Shown here: piece after piece, positions 36,512-45,682 of the stretch | Numbering within the stretch: the first letter of the stretch is position 1 | Layout: each line of letters opens with the position of its first letter | Source of the DNA: JADJXV01 sp046328995 | GTDB taxonomy: Bacteria > Bacteroidota > Ignavibacteria > Kapaibacteriales > UBA961 | Direction of reading: 5' to 3' | Assembly: GCA_046328995.1 (NCBI GenBank) | Contig: JAXLVN010000007.1 | Coordinates: forward strand, 62,001-126,000 | Length of the DNA stretch: 64,000 nt | Program-made: the position numbers and the translations under genes | The notes under the pieces: generated by a model | What the model was told of the DNA's origin: nothing | Databases searched by the model: none | The model's input: only the letters and a program-made list of their open reading frames with translations

Positions 36512-37201
36512 ATGGACCCGATTCTTCGTCTCTTACTTATCATTACCCTCAGTTATCTTGCCGGCTCGATTCCTACGGCCGTGATTATCAGCAAGTTATT
36601 TTTTGGCTTCGACATTCGTGAGCACGGCAGCGGTAACATGGGTAGTACCAATGCCTTCCGCGTTTTAGGTGTAAAATGGGGAATTTTCGTACAAGTCGTC
36701 GATATCCTCAAAGGGGTGCTCGCCGTCGCGGTAATTAGCCATCTCTTTACCGGCGAAATGCCATTTGTCAATCGTACGCCGTTTGAAGATATTACGGTGT
36801 TACGGTTAATTGCCGGCGTCTCTGCCGTGCTTGGTCATATATTCTCGGCATTTGTGCAATTCCGTGGTGGGAAAGGAATTAACACTGCTACCGGCATGTT
36901 GATTGCAATTGCCCCGGTCGATGTCGGTATCGCGTTTGCGTGTTTTTTGGTGGTGGTAATTTTATCGGGATATATCTCGCTTGGTTCAATTGTAGCAGCA
37001 ATTACCATCCCTACTGCCATGTGTATTCGGTATAATTTGCTTCATGTTGATATAGCAGGCTACCATACGATGATTTTCTTCTGTATTGGCATTGCGTTAC
37101 TCGTGATATTCACACATCGTGCGAATATCAAACGCCTGATTGACGGCAAGGAAAATCGATTCGCGAAGCTGCAATTATTCAAGCAGAAGCCACGCGGATA
37201 A
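36512..37201 (+). CDS. plsY: Acyl-phosphate:glycerol-3-phosphate acyltransferase PlsY
   Basis: PlsY makes lysophosphatidate by acylating glycerol-3-phosphate with acyl-phosphate at the inner membrane. The 229-residue protein has AGSIPTAVIISK, GSGNMGSTNAFRVLG, and VQFRGGKGINTATGMLI, the three conserved glycine-rich motifs, and about five hydrophobic segments. gpsA, which makes its substrate, follows about 130 bp downstream, separated by a terminator. Confidence 0.96.
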   Translation: MDPILRLLLIITLSYLAGSIPTAVIISKLFFGFDIREHGSGNMGSTNAFRVLGVKWGIFVQVVDILKGVLAVAVISHLFTGEMPFVNRTPFEDITVLRLIAGVSAVLGHIFSAFVQFRGGKGINTATGMLIAIAPVDVGIAFACFLVVVILSGYISLGSIVAAITIPTAMCIRYNLLHVDIAGYHTMIFFCIGIALLVIFTHRANIKRLIDGKENRFAKLQLFKQKPRG

Positions 37202-37233
37202 GCAGTACAAACGTTGAAATTTGTAATTTTGCA

Positions 37234-37264
37234 GGGCGGAAAGAACCACTTTCCGCCCTTTTTA
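37234..37264 (+). terminator. Rho-independent terminator after plsY
   Basis: GGGCGGAAAG pairs with CTTTCCGCCC (ten bp, short loop) followed by TTTTT. Confidence 0.9.
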
Positions 37265-37329
37265 ATTGTCCTTCAGGGGAAAACCTAATTGTCCAATCAA
37301 GGGAAATCACACACGCAGAGAGGAGAAGT

Positions 37330-38325
37330 ATGTTAAAAACCGGTATAATAGGTGCAGGCGGCTGGGGTACAGCGCTGGCAATGGTCTTAGCGGCGAATCA
37401 TCATCAGGCCATGCTTTGGACTCGCTCCGAGGACGTCGCGCATGAGATTAATTCGCGCCACAGCAACCATGTATTTCTGCCGGATGTGACGATTCCACCA
37501 TCTATTCGCGCCACCAACGACCCTGCTGATGTAGCCGATGCCGATCTGATCGTCATCGCCGTTCCTACGCAGTATATACGTTCCATTCTTACAAGTTATA
37601 ATTTTTCTTTAGACGGGAAAATCATCGTCAGCGGCGCCAAAGGTATTGAACGTTCATCGCTCTTGCGGGTGTCGGAAATTTTGGCTGATGTTGCCGGTAT
37701 TACTCCCGAAAAATTCGCTGTTCTTACCGGCCCAAGCCACGCGGAAGAAGTAGCGCGGAAGATGCCGACAACGGTCGTCTCTGCATCGACTTCCACTACG
37801 GTAGCTCATGCCGTGCAGAAAGCGTTCACGACCAATGTGTTCAGAGTGTATTCCTCCGATGATGTGATTGGCGCCGAACTCGGCGGCGCGCTCAAGAATG
37901 TGATCGCGATTGCCGCCGGTATCATCGACGGTGTGAATATGGGTGACAATACCAAAGCCGCGCTTATTACCCGCGGACTCGCCGAAATGACGCGGTTTGG
38001 CACTGCGCTTGGCGCGAATCCACATACATTTTCCGGACTTTCCGGTCTCGGAGATTTATTTGTGACCTGTAATAGTCGTCATAGTCGTAACAGAAGAGTG
38101 GGCGAGCAAATCGGTGCAGGAAAATCACTTGCAGAGATTCTTACCGAAACGCAAACGGTGGCTGAAGGTGTGAGTACGTCCGAGTCGGCCTATCAATTAA
38201 GCAAAAAACACGGCGTTGAGATGCCGATTGTTGAGCAAGTCTATCGTATCATTTTCGACGGAAAACCACCGCGGAAAGCCATTAGCGAACTGATGACGCG
38301 CCGCGCAAAACCGGAACAATGGTAA
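37330..38325 (+). CDS. gpsA: Glycerol-3-phosphate dehydrogenase GpsA
   Basis: GpsA reduces dihydroxyacetone phosphate to glycerol-3-phosphate for phospholipid synthesis. The 331-residue protein opens with the Rossmann motif GAGGWGTALA. It carries VPTQYIRSIL, KGIERSSLLRVSEIL, GPSHAEEVARKMPTTVV, ALKNVIAIAAGIIDG with the catalytic Lys, and GLSGLGDLFVTCNSRHSRNRRVG. A ribosome-binding site (GAGAGGAG) precedes the ATG. Confidence 0.97.
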   Translation: MLKTGIIGAGGWGTALAMVLAANHHQAMLWTRSEDVAHEINSRHSNHVFLPDVTIPPSIRATNDPADVADADLIVIAVPTQYIRSILTSYNFSLDGKIIVSGAKGIERSSLLRVSEILADVAGITPEKFAVLTGPSHAEEVARKMPTTVVSASTSTTVAHAVQKAFTTNVFRVYSSDDVIGAELGGALKNVIAIAAGIIDGVNMGDNTKAALITRGLAEMTRFGTALGANPHTFSGLSGLGDLFVTCNSRHSRNRRVGEQIGAGKSLAEILTETQTVAEGVSTSESAYQLSKKHGVEMPIVEQVYRIIFDGKPPRKAISELMTRRAKPEQW

Positions 38326-38326
38326 A

Positions 38327-38366
38327 AAAACATAGCCCATGATTTCAATCATGGGCTATGTTTTTA
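38327..38366. terminator. Bidirectional terminator after gpsA
   Basis: A perfect stem of about 17 bp (AACATAGCCCATGATT with AATCATGGGCTATGTT) flanked by A and T runs on either side. It serves convergent gpsA and pirin genes. Confidence 0.92.
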
Positions 38367-38453
38367 TACCTACGTGTCATTGCCTTTATAAGGTGTCTTC
38401 CCGGAATCGGGAACGCTACACGAAGAACGCTTAACACTATCCTGATATTGAAG

Positions 38454-39164
38454 TTACCGCATCGGCACTTCCATCAGCAGCACAGAACTTTCCGTGCCTG
38501 CGGTAATTTTTACATCTGAAATTTCACTAATTCCGATACCGTCGCGACGTTCGAGTGTCTCACCGGCGACTTCGATTGTTCCTTCAATCACAAAGATATA
38601 CACACCGCTGCCTTCATTGCGGAGTTTCCAGTCGACACTTGTGCCTGCATCCACGCTACCAACAGCAAAGTACGCATCCTGATTAATCCATAATGCATCA
38701 TCGGTGTCCTCGGGCGAGACGACCACGCGGAGCCGGTTTTTACGTTCATCCGCCGAAAATGCACGTTGATCATAGCGCGGGGCGATATTCCGAAGCTTCG
38801 GGAACATCCAGATTTGGAGTAAATTCACCGCTTCCGTCTCCGATGCATTGAATTCCGAATGACGAATACCGGTACCGGCAGACATTATCTGCACTTCGCC
38901 GGAAGTGATTTCGCCATTGCCGCCGGTGCTGTCACGATGAGCAAGCGCGCCGGTGATTGGAATCGTTACAATTTCCATATTGTCATGCGGATGCGTCGGG
39001 AATCCGCCACCACCGGCAATTATGTCATCATTGAGCACACGCAATACCCCAAAATGCACGCGTGAAGGGTCCATATATCCGGCAAAACTAAAGGTATGGC
39101 GGGCTTTGAGCCAGCCGTGGTCTGCGCCACCTCGCGTGGCAGCACGATGAAGGATGATTTGCAT
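38454..39164 (-). CDS. Pirin-family bicupin
   Basis: This 236-residue protein has the pirin signature HGWLKARHTFSFAGYMDP, then GFPTHPHDNMEIVTI with the metal-binding His residues, GTGIRHSEFN and LLQIWMFP. It corresponds to the YhhW type, some of which act as quercetin dioxygenases, while most are of unknown role. A cytoplasmic location is likely. Confidence 0.94.
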   Translation of the reverse strand: MQIILHRAATRGGADHGWLKARHTFSFAGYMDPSRVHFGVLRVLNDDIIAGGGGFPTHPHDNMEIVTIPITGALAHRDSTGGNGEITSGEVQIMSAGTGIRHSEFNASETEAVNLLQIWMFPKLRNIAPRYDQRAFSADERKNRLRVVVSPEDTDDALWINQDAYFAVGSVDAGTSVDWKLRNEGSGVYIFVIEGTIEVAGETLERRDGIGISEISDVKITAGTESSVLLMEVPMR

Positions 39165-39227
39165 AACCTCTCCAATGATAATAGATTAGAATATTTATTC
39201 GAACCTGATTGTATAAATCTGTCGTGG

Positions 39228-39322
39228 GTAGAGACGCAAAATTTTGCGTCTCTACGGTTTCTGCACATTGTAATCATCACGTGTAGAGACGCAAAATTTT
39301 GCGTCTCTACGGTTTCTGCACA
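39228..39322. repeat. Two palindromic repeats in tandem, family R3
   Basis: A perfect 28-bp palindrome (left half GTAGAGACGCAAAA) occurs at 39228-39255 and again at 39283-39310; each is followed by CGGTTTCTGCACA, giving a 55-bp unit. They lie between two minus-strand genes. This type of palindrome is common in intergenic DNA of several phyla; transposition by a REP-associated enzyme elsewhere in the genome is possible. Confidence 0.85.
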
Positions 39323-39370
39323 ATTATACCGGATTGGTACACCACGTATTTAAACAATTTCGGTTCTGTA

Positions 39371-40627
39371 TCACCCACGAATTTCAGCCACCGACCAGCC
39401 GTCATCCGGCTGTAAGTATTCCTCTGAAAGGCGCAGAATATCATCGGCCGTGACCTGCTCCACACGCTCTATAGTAGCGTAAATACTTTCGTGGAACCCT
39501 TCTTCAAGTTCGCTCTTGCCGAGTGCCTGCATTCGTGAGGACATACTCTCTAAGGACATAATTATGCCAGATTTTGACTGTTCCTGTGCACGGCGGAGTT
39601 CTTTGGGAGTAATACGAGTAGTACAGAGCTTAGCTAATTCCTCTCGAACCATCATCTCCGTTTTGCCTAATTTTCTTTCATCGGTCGCCGCATAAATCAT
39701 CAGCGCGCCGATATCGGTCATCATCTGCACTGACGAATAGACCGAATAGGCGAGTCCTGCCCGCTCTCGCACGCGTTGGTAGAGCCGGGAGCTCATACCA
39801 TCACCCAAGAGCGTATTGAGCACTGAGAAGCCGTAGCGGTCGGCGGAAAGCACACCGGGGATTATTTTCCCAAGCAGTAAATGCCCTTGCTGGAATGATT
39901 TATTAATACTTATACGGTCGGCAGGCATCACGATAGGCGATGTTCGCACACGCGACAAGCTTACACCTTGCACGTCTCCAAAATACCGCGCCGAGAGCTT
40001 TACCGCCTCGTCATGCGTGATATTCCCGCTTACGGCGATGACGATGGTTCCGGCATGATAGCCGGCTTGGTGGAAAGCGCGGATATCGTCGGGCGAGATC
40101 GCACTTACCGACTCGACCGAACCTGCAATAGGATTCCCAAGAGGATGATTTCCAAAGAGTTGCTGTTCGCCGGCGTCAAAGATTAATTCCTCCGGTTCAT
40201 CATCATAGGATTTGATTTCCTCGATAATCACGGTACGTTCTTTCTCGATATCAGCAGGATGAAAGGCAGGTGTGAGGGTAATTTCAGCGAGCAATGCGAG
40301 TGTTTTACGGAAATGTGGCCTCAGCGCGCGCACATAAAAACAGGTTTGTTCTTTGGCGGTAAACGCATTAGTATAAGCGCCGAGCGATTCAAATTCAGCA
40401 GCAATCTGCCGTGAACTATGCCGCGCGGTGCGACGAAATGCCAGATGTTCGATAAAATGCGCGATACCGATTGTGGAGTCGGACTCATCCCGCGAACCGG
40501 TATCGACCCACACGCCGAGGGCGAAGGATTCGACGGTGGGTACGAATTCCGAGAGAACGCGGACGCCATTGGGAAGAGTCGTTTTTTCAACGGTAAAGCT
40601 ATGAGACGATGGGAGATGTTGCGGCAT
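39371..40627 (-). CDS. M16 zinc peptidase
   Basis: This 418-residue protein is an inverzincin of the processing-peptidase type: HFIEH at 57-61 is the reversed zinc motif, with a downstream Glu in EIKSYDDEPEE. GFSVLNTLLGDGMSSRLYQRVRERAGLAYSV is the second conserved block, containing the Arg and Tyr that hold the substrate. Single-copy bacterial members of this size are usually cytoplasmic; no signal peptide is seen. Likely degrades peptides, but the substrate is unknown. Confidence 0.93.
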   Translation of the reverse strand: MPQHLPSSHSFTVEKTTLPNGVRVLSEFVPTVESFALGVWVDTGSRDESDSTIGIAHFIEHLAFRRTARHSSRQIAAEFESLGAYTNAFTAKEQTCFYVRALRPHFRKTLALLAEITLTPAFHPADIEKERTVIIEEIKSYDDEPEELIFDAGEQQLFGNHPLGNPIAGSVESVSAISPDDIRAFHQAGYHAGTIVIAVSGNITHDEAVKLSARYFGDVQGVSLSRVRTSPIVMPADRISINKSFQQGHLLLGKIIPGVLSADRYGFSVLNTLLGDGMSSRLYQRVRERAGLAYSVYSSVQMMTDIGALMIYAATDERKLGKTEMMVREELAKLCTTRITPKELRRAQEQSKSGIIMSLESMSSRMQALGKSELEEGFHESIYATIERVEQVTADDILRLSEEYLQPDDGWSVAEIRG

Positions 40628-40663
40628 GAAAAACTGAACTGATGGAACAAATAAAGCGCAAAA

Positions 40664-41206
40664 TTACACAATCTGCCGACGATACTCTGCCACATAACGA
40701 ATATAATTCGCGGCTGATTCCTCGAGATGCGCGCGTTCATCGGGTGTGAGGTCGCGCACAATCTTCGCCGGCACGCCTGCTACGAGCGTTCCCTCCGGCA
40801 CGGTGAACCCTTCACGCACAACAGCCCCGGCAGCCACGAGAGAATAATCACCAACCACGCTGCGGTCTAATATTTTAGCGCCCATGCCAATGAGCACGCA
40901 ATTCCCAATCGTCGCGCCATGGAGGATCGCCGAATGCCCAACGGTCACATTCTCGCCGATAATCAGCGGACAATTTTTGTAATTCACATGGAGCATCGAC
41001 AGGTCCTGAATATTCGTGCGGCGGCCGATTCGGATATAATTCACATCACCACGGATGACGGTATTATACCACACCGAGCAGTCCTCGCCAATCTCCACAT
41101 CACCAAGAATGCGCACACCCTCCGTCATAAATACCGAAGGATGAATATTCGGCGTAATGCCATTATACGTAATAATCGACGCGTTTTTTCCTGTTTCTAA
41201 TTTCAT
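40664..41206 (-). CDS. Gamma-carbonic-anhydrase-like hexapeptide protein
   Basis: This 180-residue protein is a left-handed beta-helix with hexapeptide repeats (IHPSVFMTEGVRILGDVEIGEDCSVWYNTVIRGDVNYIRIGRRTNIQD). The metal ligands HVNY, GHSAILHG and the GMGAKIL block match YrdA/gamma-carbonic anhydrase. Many members lack demonstrated activity. The preceding gene in the same direction is a methyltransferase with a short gap. Confidence 0.93.
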   Translation of the reverse strand: MKLETGKNASIITYNGITPNIHPSVFMTEGVRILGDVEIGEDCSVWYNTVIRGDVNYIRIGRRTNIQDLSMLHVNYKNCPLIIGENVTVGHSAILHGATIGNCVLIGMGAKILDRSVVGDYSLVAAGAVVREGFTVPEGTLVAGVPAKIVRDLTPDERAHLEESAANYIRYVAEYRRQIV

Positions 41207-41261
41207 GATTTATAATTAGTTAATTGATAATTAAGTTGTGATTATTTTTATTCCTACCACC

Positions 41262-41894
41262 CTACATTTTCCCGGCGATTATCACCGTATGTGTCTCACT
41301 CACGGTCTCGCTCCTCGGATATTCGACTCGAAAGACGCGGTGCAGTTCATAGCCCGCGGCGGTGAGCTGATGTTCAAGCTGTGGCAGAGTATGATAATAG
41401 AAGAACATTCTCTCGCCCCGGCTGCTCGTTTGGAACCCGGAGTTTTCGGGCATTCCCTCGACAAAACTGATATACATTAACCCATTAGTATTCAAAAGCT
41501 TCGCGCTGTTATGAATGAGCATGGCGCACTCTTCGCCGGATAAATACGGCACGCAGAAGCCGGCAATAATTGCATCATACGTGCCGGTGAGTGTACCAAT
41601 CTGCCGGATATCGAGCACTTCAAACTCCGCACCCGGATTATTCGCCCGTGCCAGCTCGATCATTGCAGGCGCTATGTCTATACCGGTAAGGGAGATATCC
41701 GAACGTTTGCCAAGCATATACCGCGCGATATTCCCCGGACCGCAGCCGAGCTCAAGCAGGCGCGGATGCTCCATTGTAAGTGCATCTAGAATATAATCAT
41801 AGGTTTGATTATATATATCTAGCGCCATGAATTTGTCCTGATATGCTTGCGCGACTGCATTCCAGGATTGATGCGTTTCGTGGTAGGTATCCAT
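41262..41894 (-). CDS. SAM-dependent methyltransferase
   Basis: The real start is the ATG at 41894 (MDTYHETHQSWNAVAQAYQDKFM). The longer open frame extends 111 codons upstream into the neighbouring gene and has no coding character there. The product is a class I methyltransferase with LLELGCGPGNIARYML as motif I, TGIDIAPAMIELARANNP, and DAIIAGFCVPYLSGEE. Substrate unknown. Confidence 0.88.
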   Translation of the reverse strand: MDTYHETHQSWNAVAQAYQDKFMALDIYNQTYDYILDALTMEHPRLLELGCGPGNIARYMLGKRSDISLTGIDIAPAMIELARANNPGAEFEVLDIRQIGTLTGTYDAIIAGFCVPYLSGEECAMLIHNSAKLLNTNGLMYISFVEGMPENSGFQTSSRGERMFFYYHTLPQLEHQLTAAGYELHRVFRVEYPRSETVSETHTVIIAGKM

Positions 41895-41938
41895 AGGTTG
41901 ATGGGTAGTATTTTTTGAATCATACGCGTATTCCTCCC

Positions 41939-42901
41939 TCACGCCACCGTAATCACGACATTCCCAACTTTCTGTCCTGTCTCGACATAGCGCGTGGCAT
42001 CGACGAGCTCTTCGAGCCGGTAGGTGCGGTCGATGACGGGTTTGTATGCGCCGATTTCGACAAGTTCCCTCAAAAAAATTACGTCTTCCCTCGTGCTCGT
42101 CGGGATGGGAAAGAGTACTTTCCGACCGCCTAACAATGGAGTGATGAGCGCAAGCCAAACATTCGAACCGTTTGTACCGAGTTCGGTGGACATGTAAATG
42201 CCACGTTTGGTGAGAATTTTCTTGCACGCCGTGAATGAACTCTTCCCCACTGCATCAAACACAACATCAAATTTTTCATTTAGTTGCGTAAAGTCCTCAC
42301 GTGTATAATCAATCACCACATCCGCGCCTAATGACCTGACGAGTTCGAGATGCGGAGTAGCGCACACGGCCGTCACCCATGCTCCGAAATGCTTGAGTAA
42401 TTGCACAGCCGCCGACCCAATCGCGCCCGTCCCACCATTGACGAGCACGCGCTGTCCACGGGTAATTTTCGCAGCGCGGATATCGCAGAGTGCGTAATGC
42501 GCACCTTCACAGATGGGGGCAGCTTCTTCAAACGTGAAATTCCGGGGCAGTAGTGCAATGCATGCATTCTCCGGGAGCACGCAATACTCGGCGTATGCTC
42601 CGAACGTGGCATCATTATACCCAAACACAGCATCGCCAACCTTGGTGGACGTTATGCCTCTTCCAATCTCCTCGATTGTCCCGGCGAATTCACTCCCCAA
42701 AATCTGATTTTTAGGTTTAAGTAACCCACTGAATAATCGGGAGATAACATACTCAGCACTCCGAAAACCGCAGTCGGTGCGATTGACGGTTGTGGCATGA
42801 ATCCGTATCAGGAGTTCATTGTCCTTCGGCGTGGGCTTCGGCACCTCGGCAAGGTGAAGCACATCGGGAGGTCCGTATCGTGTATGAAGTATTGCTTTCA
42901 T
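41939..42901 (-). CDS. Zinc-independent medium-chain dehydrogenase/quinone oxidoreductase
   Basis: This protein of about 320 residues starts at ATG 42901 (MKAILHTRYGPPDVLHLAEV). It has the MDR fold: HATTVNRTDCGFR, GSEFAGTIEEIG, the NADP-binding VLVNGGTGAIGSAAVQLLKHFGA and DVVFDAVGKSSF. No zinc-binding Cys cluster is seen, as in quinone oxidoreductases. The longest frame adds 21 residues that look non-coding. Confidence 0.9.
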   Translation of the reverse strand: MKAILHTRYGPPDVLHLAEVPKPTPKDNELLIRIHATTVNRTDCGFRSAEYVISRLFSGLLKPKNQILGSEFAGTIEEIGRGITSTKVGDAVFGYNDATFGAYAEYCVLPENACIALLPRNFTFEEAAPICEGAHYALCDIRAAKITRGQRVLVNGGTGAIGSAAVQLLKHFGAWVTAVCATPHLELVRSLGADVVIDYTREDFTQLNEKFDVVFDAVGKSSFTACKKILTKRGIYMSTELGTNGSNVWLALITPLLGGRKVLFPIPTSTREDVIFLRELVEIGAYKPVIDRTYRLEELVDATRYVETGQKVGNVVITVA

Positions 42902-42979
42902 GGGGTTAGCGATGTTAGGATAAATACGTAAGCAGTAGTGGAGAATTGACAATCCATTCCCCAAAAATACAATCAGATT

Positions 42980-43708
42980 TCATGACTTCACTGCCACGAG
43001 ATGCACCATTCTTTTCACCACGTGATGCACCCGTACTGTCATTCCCTGCTCCTCGATGGAGGCGATAACACGCTCCGTGCGAAGCCGTACTTTGTGGTAC
43101 GAACTCACTTTTTGCGTCCATCCGGCGGCGGATTTTTCGTGGAGAAGGTCTGTAACGCGAACTGTATCATCACCATAGTCGAGAATGCAGGTTAGGATAC
43201 GCGCGTCATCACTTTTCACGGGAATAAACCGTTCATCCCCCGTAAGTGCATGAGAATAATCACGAAAAGAGAGCAGCAGCAACCCGCCCTGCGCCAGCGT
43301 TTGCGCGCAGTCCGAGACAAATTGCCGCACGTCGTCCATACTGTCAAGATGCGAAAGGGTATCACCGCAGCAGGCAATCAGCTCGGGTTCGCGCTCGGCG
43401 AACGCTCTCACCTGTCGCATATCGCCATCAATAATTTCCACCGCATATCCACGAGAATTTTCCTCTATCTCTTGTAATAACTGAGCATTACAATCGACAG
43501 CCACGACGCTGAATCCCGCGCGCGCAAGAGCCACACTTTGAATCCCATGCCCCGCACCAAGATCAATCGCAAGCGCCCCCGGCACACCGGGCACAATGCC
43601 ATGCAGCCGTAAAAACTCCCCGAATTCATCCACTCGGGCCTCAAAGTCGCCCATCATCCACGAGTAGATGTGTGCGAGATGGGTATTGTAGTGGTCTTGT
43701 GTGGGCAT
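42980..43708 (-). CDS. SAM-dependent methyltransferase
   Basis: This 242-residue class I methyltransferase has AIDLGAGHGIQSVALARAGFSVVAVDCNAQLL (motifs I and II) and IACCGDTLSHLDSMDDV. The end, VRLRTERVIASIEEQGM, fits glycine/sarcosine-like or generic small-molecule methyltransferases. Two methyltransferases and an oxidoreductase run in series here, but overlap is absent and a joint pathway is not evident. Confidence 0.88.
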   Translation of the reverse strand: MPTQDHYNTHLAHIYSWMMGDFEARVDEFGEFLRLHGIVPGVPGALAIDLGAGHGIQSVALARAGFSVVAVDCNAQLLQEIEENSRGYAVEIIDGDMRQVRAFAEREPELIACCGDTLSHLDSMDDVRQFVSDCAQTLAQGGLLLLSFRDYSHALTGDERFIPVKSDDARILTCILDYGDDTVRVTDLLHEKSAAGWTQKVSSYHKVRLRTERVIASIEEQGMTVRVHHVVKRMVHLVAVKS

Positions 43709-43739
43709 AACTATATAAATTACTTATTACTTATACTTT

Positions 43740-44072
43740 CTACTTACTACCTGCAAAATATCCAATCACAGCCACCACCAAAAGAATCCCATTCACTATC
43801 GAACCATACTTCGCATCCCGCCACGAGCTAAAAATCAGCACTTGTGAGACGGTAGCCACCAGCAAAGCAAGCGCCCACCAATACGGGAGGCCAAGCGCGA
43901 TCGCCACAGCCAGAGCCACCGAAAGAAGAAATGCAATAAGCCAGAGTATTCCCAACATCTTCGGTATAGGCACCGTGAGCTGTTTCACCTCCGCCAAGCC
44001 AAATGCCTTGACAAATCCAAGAATATGAATCAGCCCGTGAAGGAGGACGAGGAGGATAAATGCGATGTTCAT
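43740..44072 (-). CDS. Small integral membrane protein
   Basis: The 110-residue product (MNIAFILLVLLHGLIHILGFVKAFGL) has about four hydrophobic helices, including ILWLIAFLLSVALAVAIAL and WWALALLVATVSQVLIF. I start it at ATG 44072; the longer frame has a non-hydrophobic, non-coding-like extension. The HGLIHxLGFxKAFG motif recurs in unnamed membrane proteins; no function is known. Confidence 0.75.
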   Translation of the reverse strand: MNIAFILLVLLHGLIHILGFVKAFGLAEVKQLTVPIPKMLGILWLIAFLLSVALAVAIALGLPYWWALALLVATVSQVLIFSSWRDAKYGSIVNGILLVVAVIGYFAGSK

Positions 44073-44205
44073 GTTTTTTTGGGAGGCGAGATTGTTGGGG
44101 TAGATTTCGCTACACTGTTTGAATTTTAATGGAATGTGCCTGTAGTTTACCTTGAAGGGTAAATATTGCCTCACTTCTGTTGTAAGATTTCCCAATCATT
44201 AACTG

Positions 44206-44814
44206 TTACCACAATTGATATTTATCTAACTTGAAACTCTGATATAATTTCTCGGCGCTTTCTCTTCTCTCGCTACTTTGTTTTTTGTCTGCACCTGCTT
44301 TGAATAACTCATTGAAAACGCTACGTAGTTGTGTGATTAAGATGTTGTCGGTAAAGTCAGAGCTCGGATTGACAAGCATTTGATTTGCATCCAAAATTGC
44401 TCTATGCAGACAAGTATTACCATATGAGTCTATTGATGTAGGGTCTGCCTTTCTAGTTAACATTAACTCTAAGAGTGAGAAAGCGTTGTCGAATATTTTC
44501 GTGTCTTTTTGGAGCGTGTACGAGTTGAAAATAACGGCTCTTATACAGTCGTGTAAAACAGGAGCTGTCCATTCGTTGATTTCAGAAATTTCCATAAAAT
44601 TAACATCAGAACCTTTTATTATAAGGAGGTTCGCAACTTCAAAATTCCCTGTCTTGAATGCTAGTTGCAGACCGGATTGTCCATCATGCTTTTTAGGTGG
44701 TGCAGTGTTGCAAACAGTTATGAATTCCGGTGTTTTGTCCAAGAGTTCAGAAACCGTACCAAGATCTCCATTTGAAATCGCTTTAAAGTAAAATTGTATG
44801 GCTTTTTTTGTCAT
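44206..44814 (-). CDS. Ankyrin-repeat protein
   Basis: This 202-residue protein contains ankyrin-like repeats: SGLQLAFKTGNFEVANLLIIKGSDVN and YGNTCLHRAILDANQML, with LFKAGADKK near the end. No signal peptide is present. The start ATG overlaps the stop of the upstream gene by four bases, so the two are translationally coupled. Bases here are more AT-rich than in neighbouring housekeeping genes. Small ankyrin proteins often serve as immunity proteins in toxin systems, but no toxin gene is seen. Confidence 0.8.
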   Translation of the reverse strand: MTKKAIQFYFKAISNGDLGTVSELLDKTPEFITVCNTAPPKKHDGQSGLQLAFKTGNFEVANLLIIKGSDVNFMEISEINEWTAPVLHDCIRAVIFNSYTLQKDTKIFDNAFSLLELMLTRKADPTSIDSYGNTCLHRAILDANQMLVNPSSDFTDNILITQLRSVFNELFKAGADKKQSSERRESAEKLYQSFKLDKYQLW

Positions 44815-45371
44815 TCGATAATCCTACCGCTAAAATCAAACGTATATTTCCTGTTCGTAAAGTCGGTTGCTACTATAGAATTATCTGTAAGTACACAACC
44901 ATCCGCACCGTCAATATTCACAAAAATATCGGCACCACCTTGCTGCCAAAGTATTTCTCCGTCCTTGCTAAGTCTTGAAATACAACATTCTCCATGAATA
45001 ATATAGCTGTCTTGATACGAGAAAATTTGAAAACAAGTGATATCGTCGGCTTGTGTCCGCCATTCGAGTGAAAGCTCCGGAATCGACAAGCAAAATACTG
45101 AGTCTGAGCAGCAGACTACCAGTCTGTCATTGTCAATGATTGTTGATGTCTTGTGAATTGAGGTAGCACCGCCATCTGAACCTATACAAACACTCTTCAG
45201 CAGAACGCCATCGTGATAGATGGAAATACCAAAAATTGACGGGATTCGATAGTCGGATGCACGAATGTACGTAACGTCATACGGGTGTACAATATCCGTC
45301 GAATTTTCTGTAAAAGTCGCATCCTCATACATCACAATTCTATATTTTTCAGTATGATACTCTGTTAGCAT
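44811..45371 (-). CDS. Hypothetical beta-propeller-like protein coupled to ankyrin gene
   Basis: This 186-residue protein is rich in beta strands of the PQQ/WD type (ISIYHDGVLLKSVCIGSDGGATSIHKTSTIIDNDRLVVCCSDSVFCLSIPELSLEW, then ISRLSKDGEILWQQGGADIF). It has no signal peptide. It overlaps the ankyrin gene by four bases (ATGA). It resembles small cytoplasmic proteins found in immunity-gene clusters; that is only a suggestion. Confidence 0.7.
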   Translation of the reverse strand: MLTEYHTEKYRIVMYEDATFTENSTDIVHPYDVTYIRASDYRIPSIFGISIYHDGVLLKSVCIGSDGGATSIHKTSTIIDNDRLVVCCSDSVFCLSIPELSLEWRTQADDITCFQIFSYQDSYIIHGECCISRLSKDGEILWQQGGADIFVNIDGADGCVLTDNSIVATDFTNRKYTFDFSGRIIE

Positions 45372-45682
45372 ACAATTCGGTAGTACAGTATTTCAAATGA
45401 ATATAAGATCTTTATCGAAGCTAACTTCCCATCTAAAGCTTTTAATGTAAGATAAATTCAGTACGCAATTGTACCCATTGGCAAACGGTTGCTAACGCAT
45501 TCAACCAAAGGTTGAATGATGTACCCAGACAATCGAATTATTCTCCCCTCCAAACACATGCACGACTTGGGCGAATGCAATTCGTCCCTACCGACATTCC
45601 GCTCTTCTCCCCTCCAAACACATGCACGACTTGGGCGTATGCAATTCGCCCCTACCGACTTACGACTTCCAGACTTACAGAC
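45372..45682. other. Intergenic region with repeat R2
   Basis: About 311 bp carrying a short hairpin (CATTCAACC with GGTTGAATG near 45498-45519) and two tandem R2 units. No gene is supported. Confidence 0.6.
45541..45659. repeat. Two tandem units of repeat family R2
   Basis: A 55-bp unit starting TTCTCCCCTCCAAACACATG and containing TGCACGACTTGGGCGAATGC occurs at 45541-45595 and at 45605-45659 (period 64) with two mismatches. The core also occurs at 23518-23551. Confidence 0.8.

Noticed and set aside
41895..42227. N-terminal extension of the methyltransferase frame
   Set aside because: It lies entirely inside the oxidoreductase gene on the same strand in another frame and has no family similarity; ATG 41894 fits the domain.
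44206..45371. A complete toxin-immunity locus
   Set aside because: No toxin-like or secreted gene is found next to the pair, so only the immunity-like resemblance is reported.
45541..45659. Possible short CRISPR array
   Set aside because: Only two units with a 9-bp spacer and the core itself is palindromic and found elsewhere; no cas genes.
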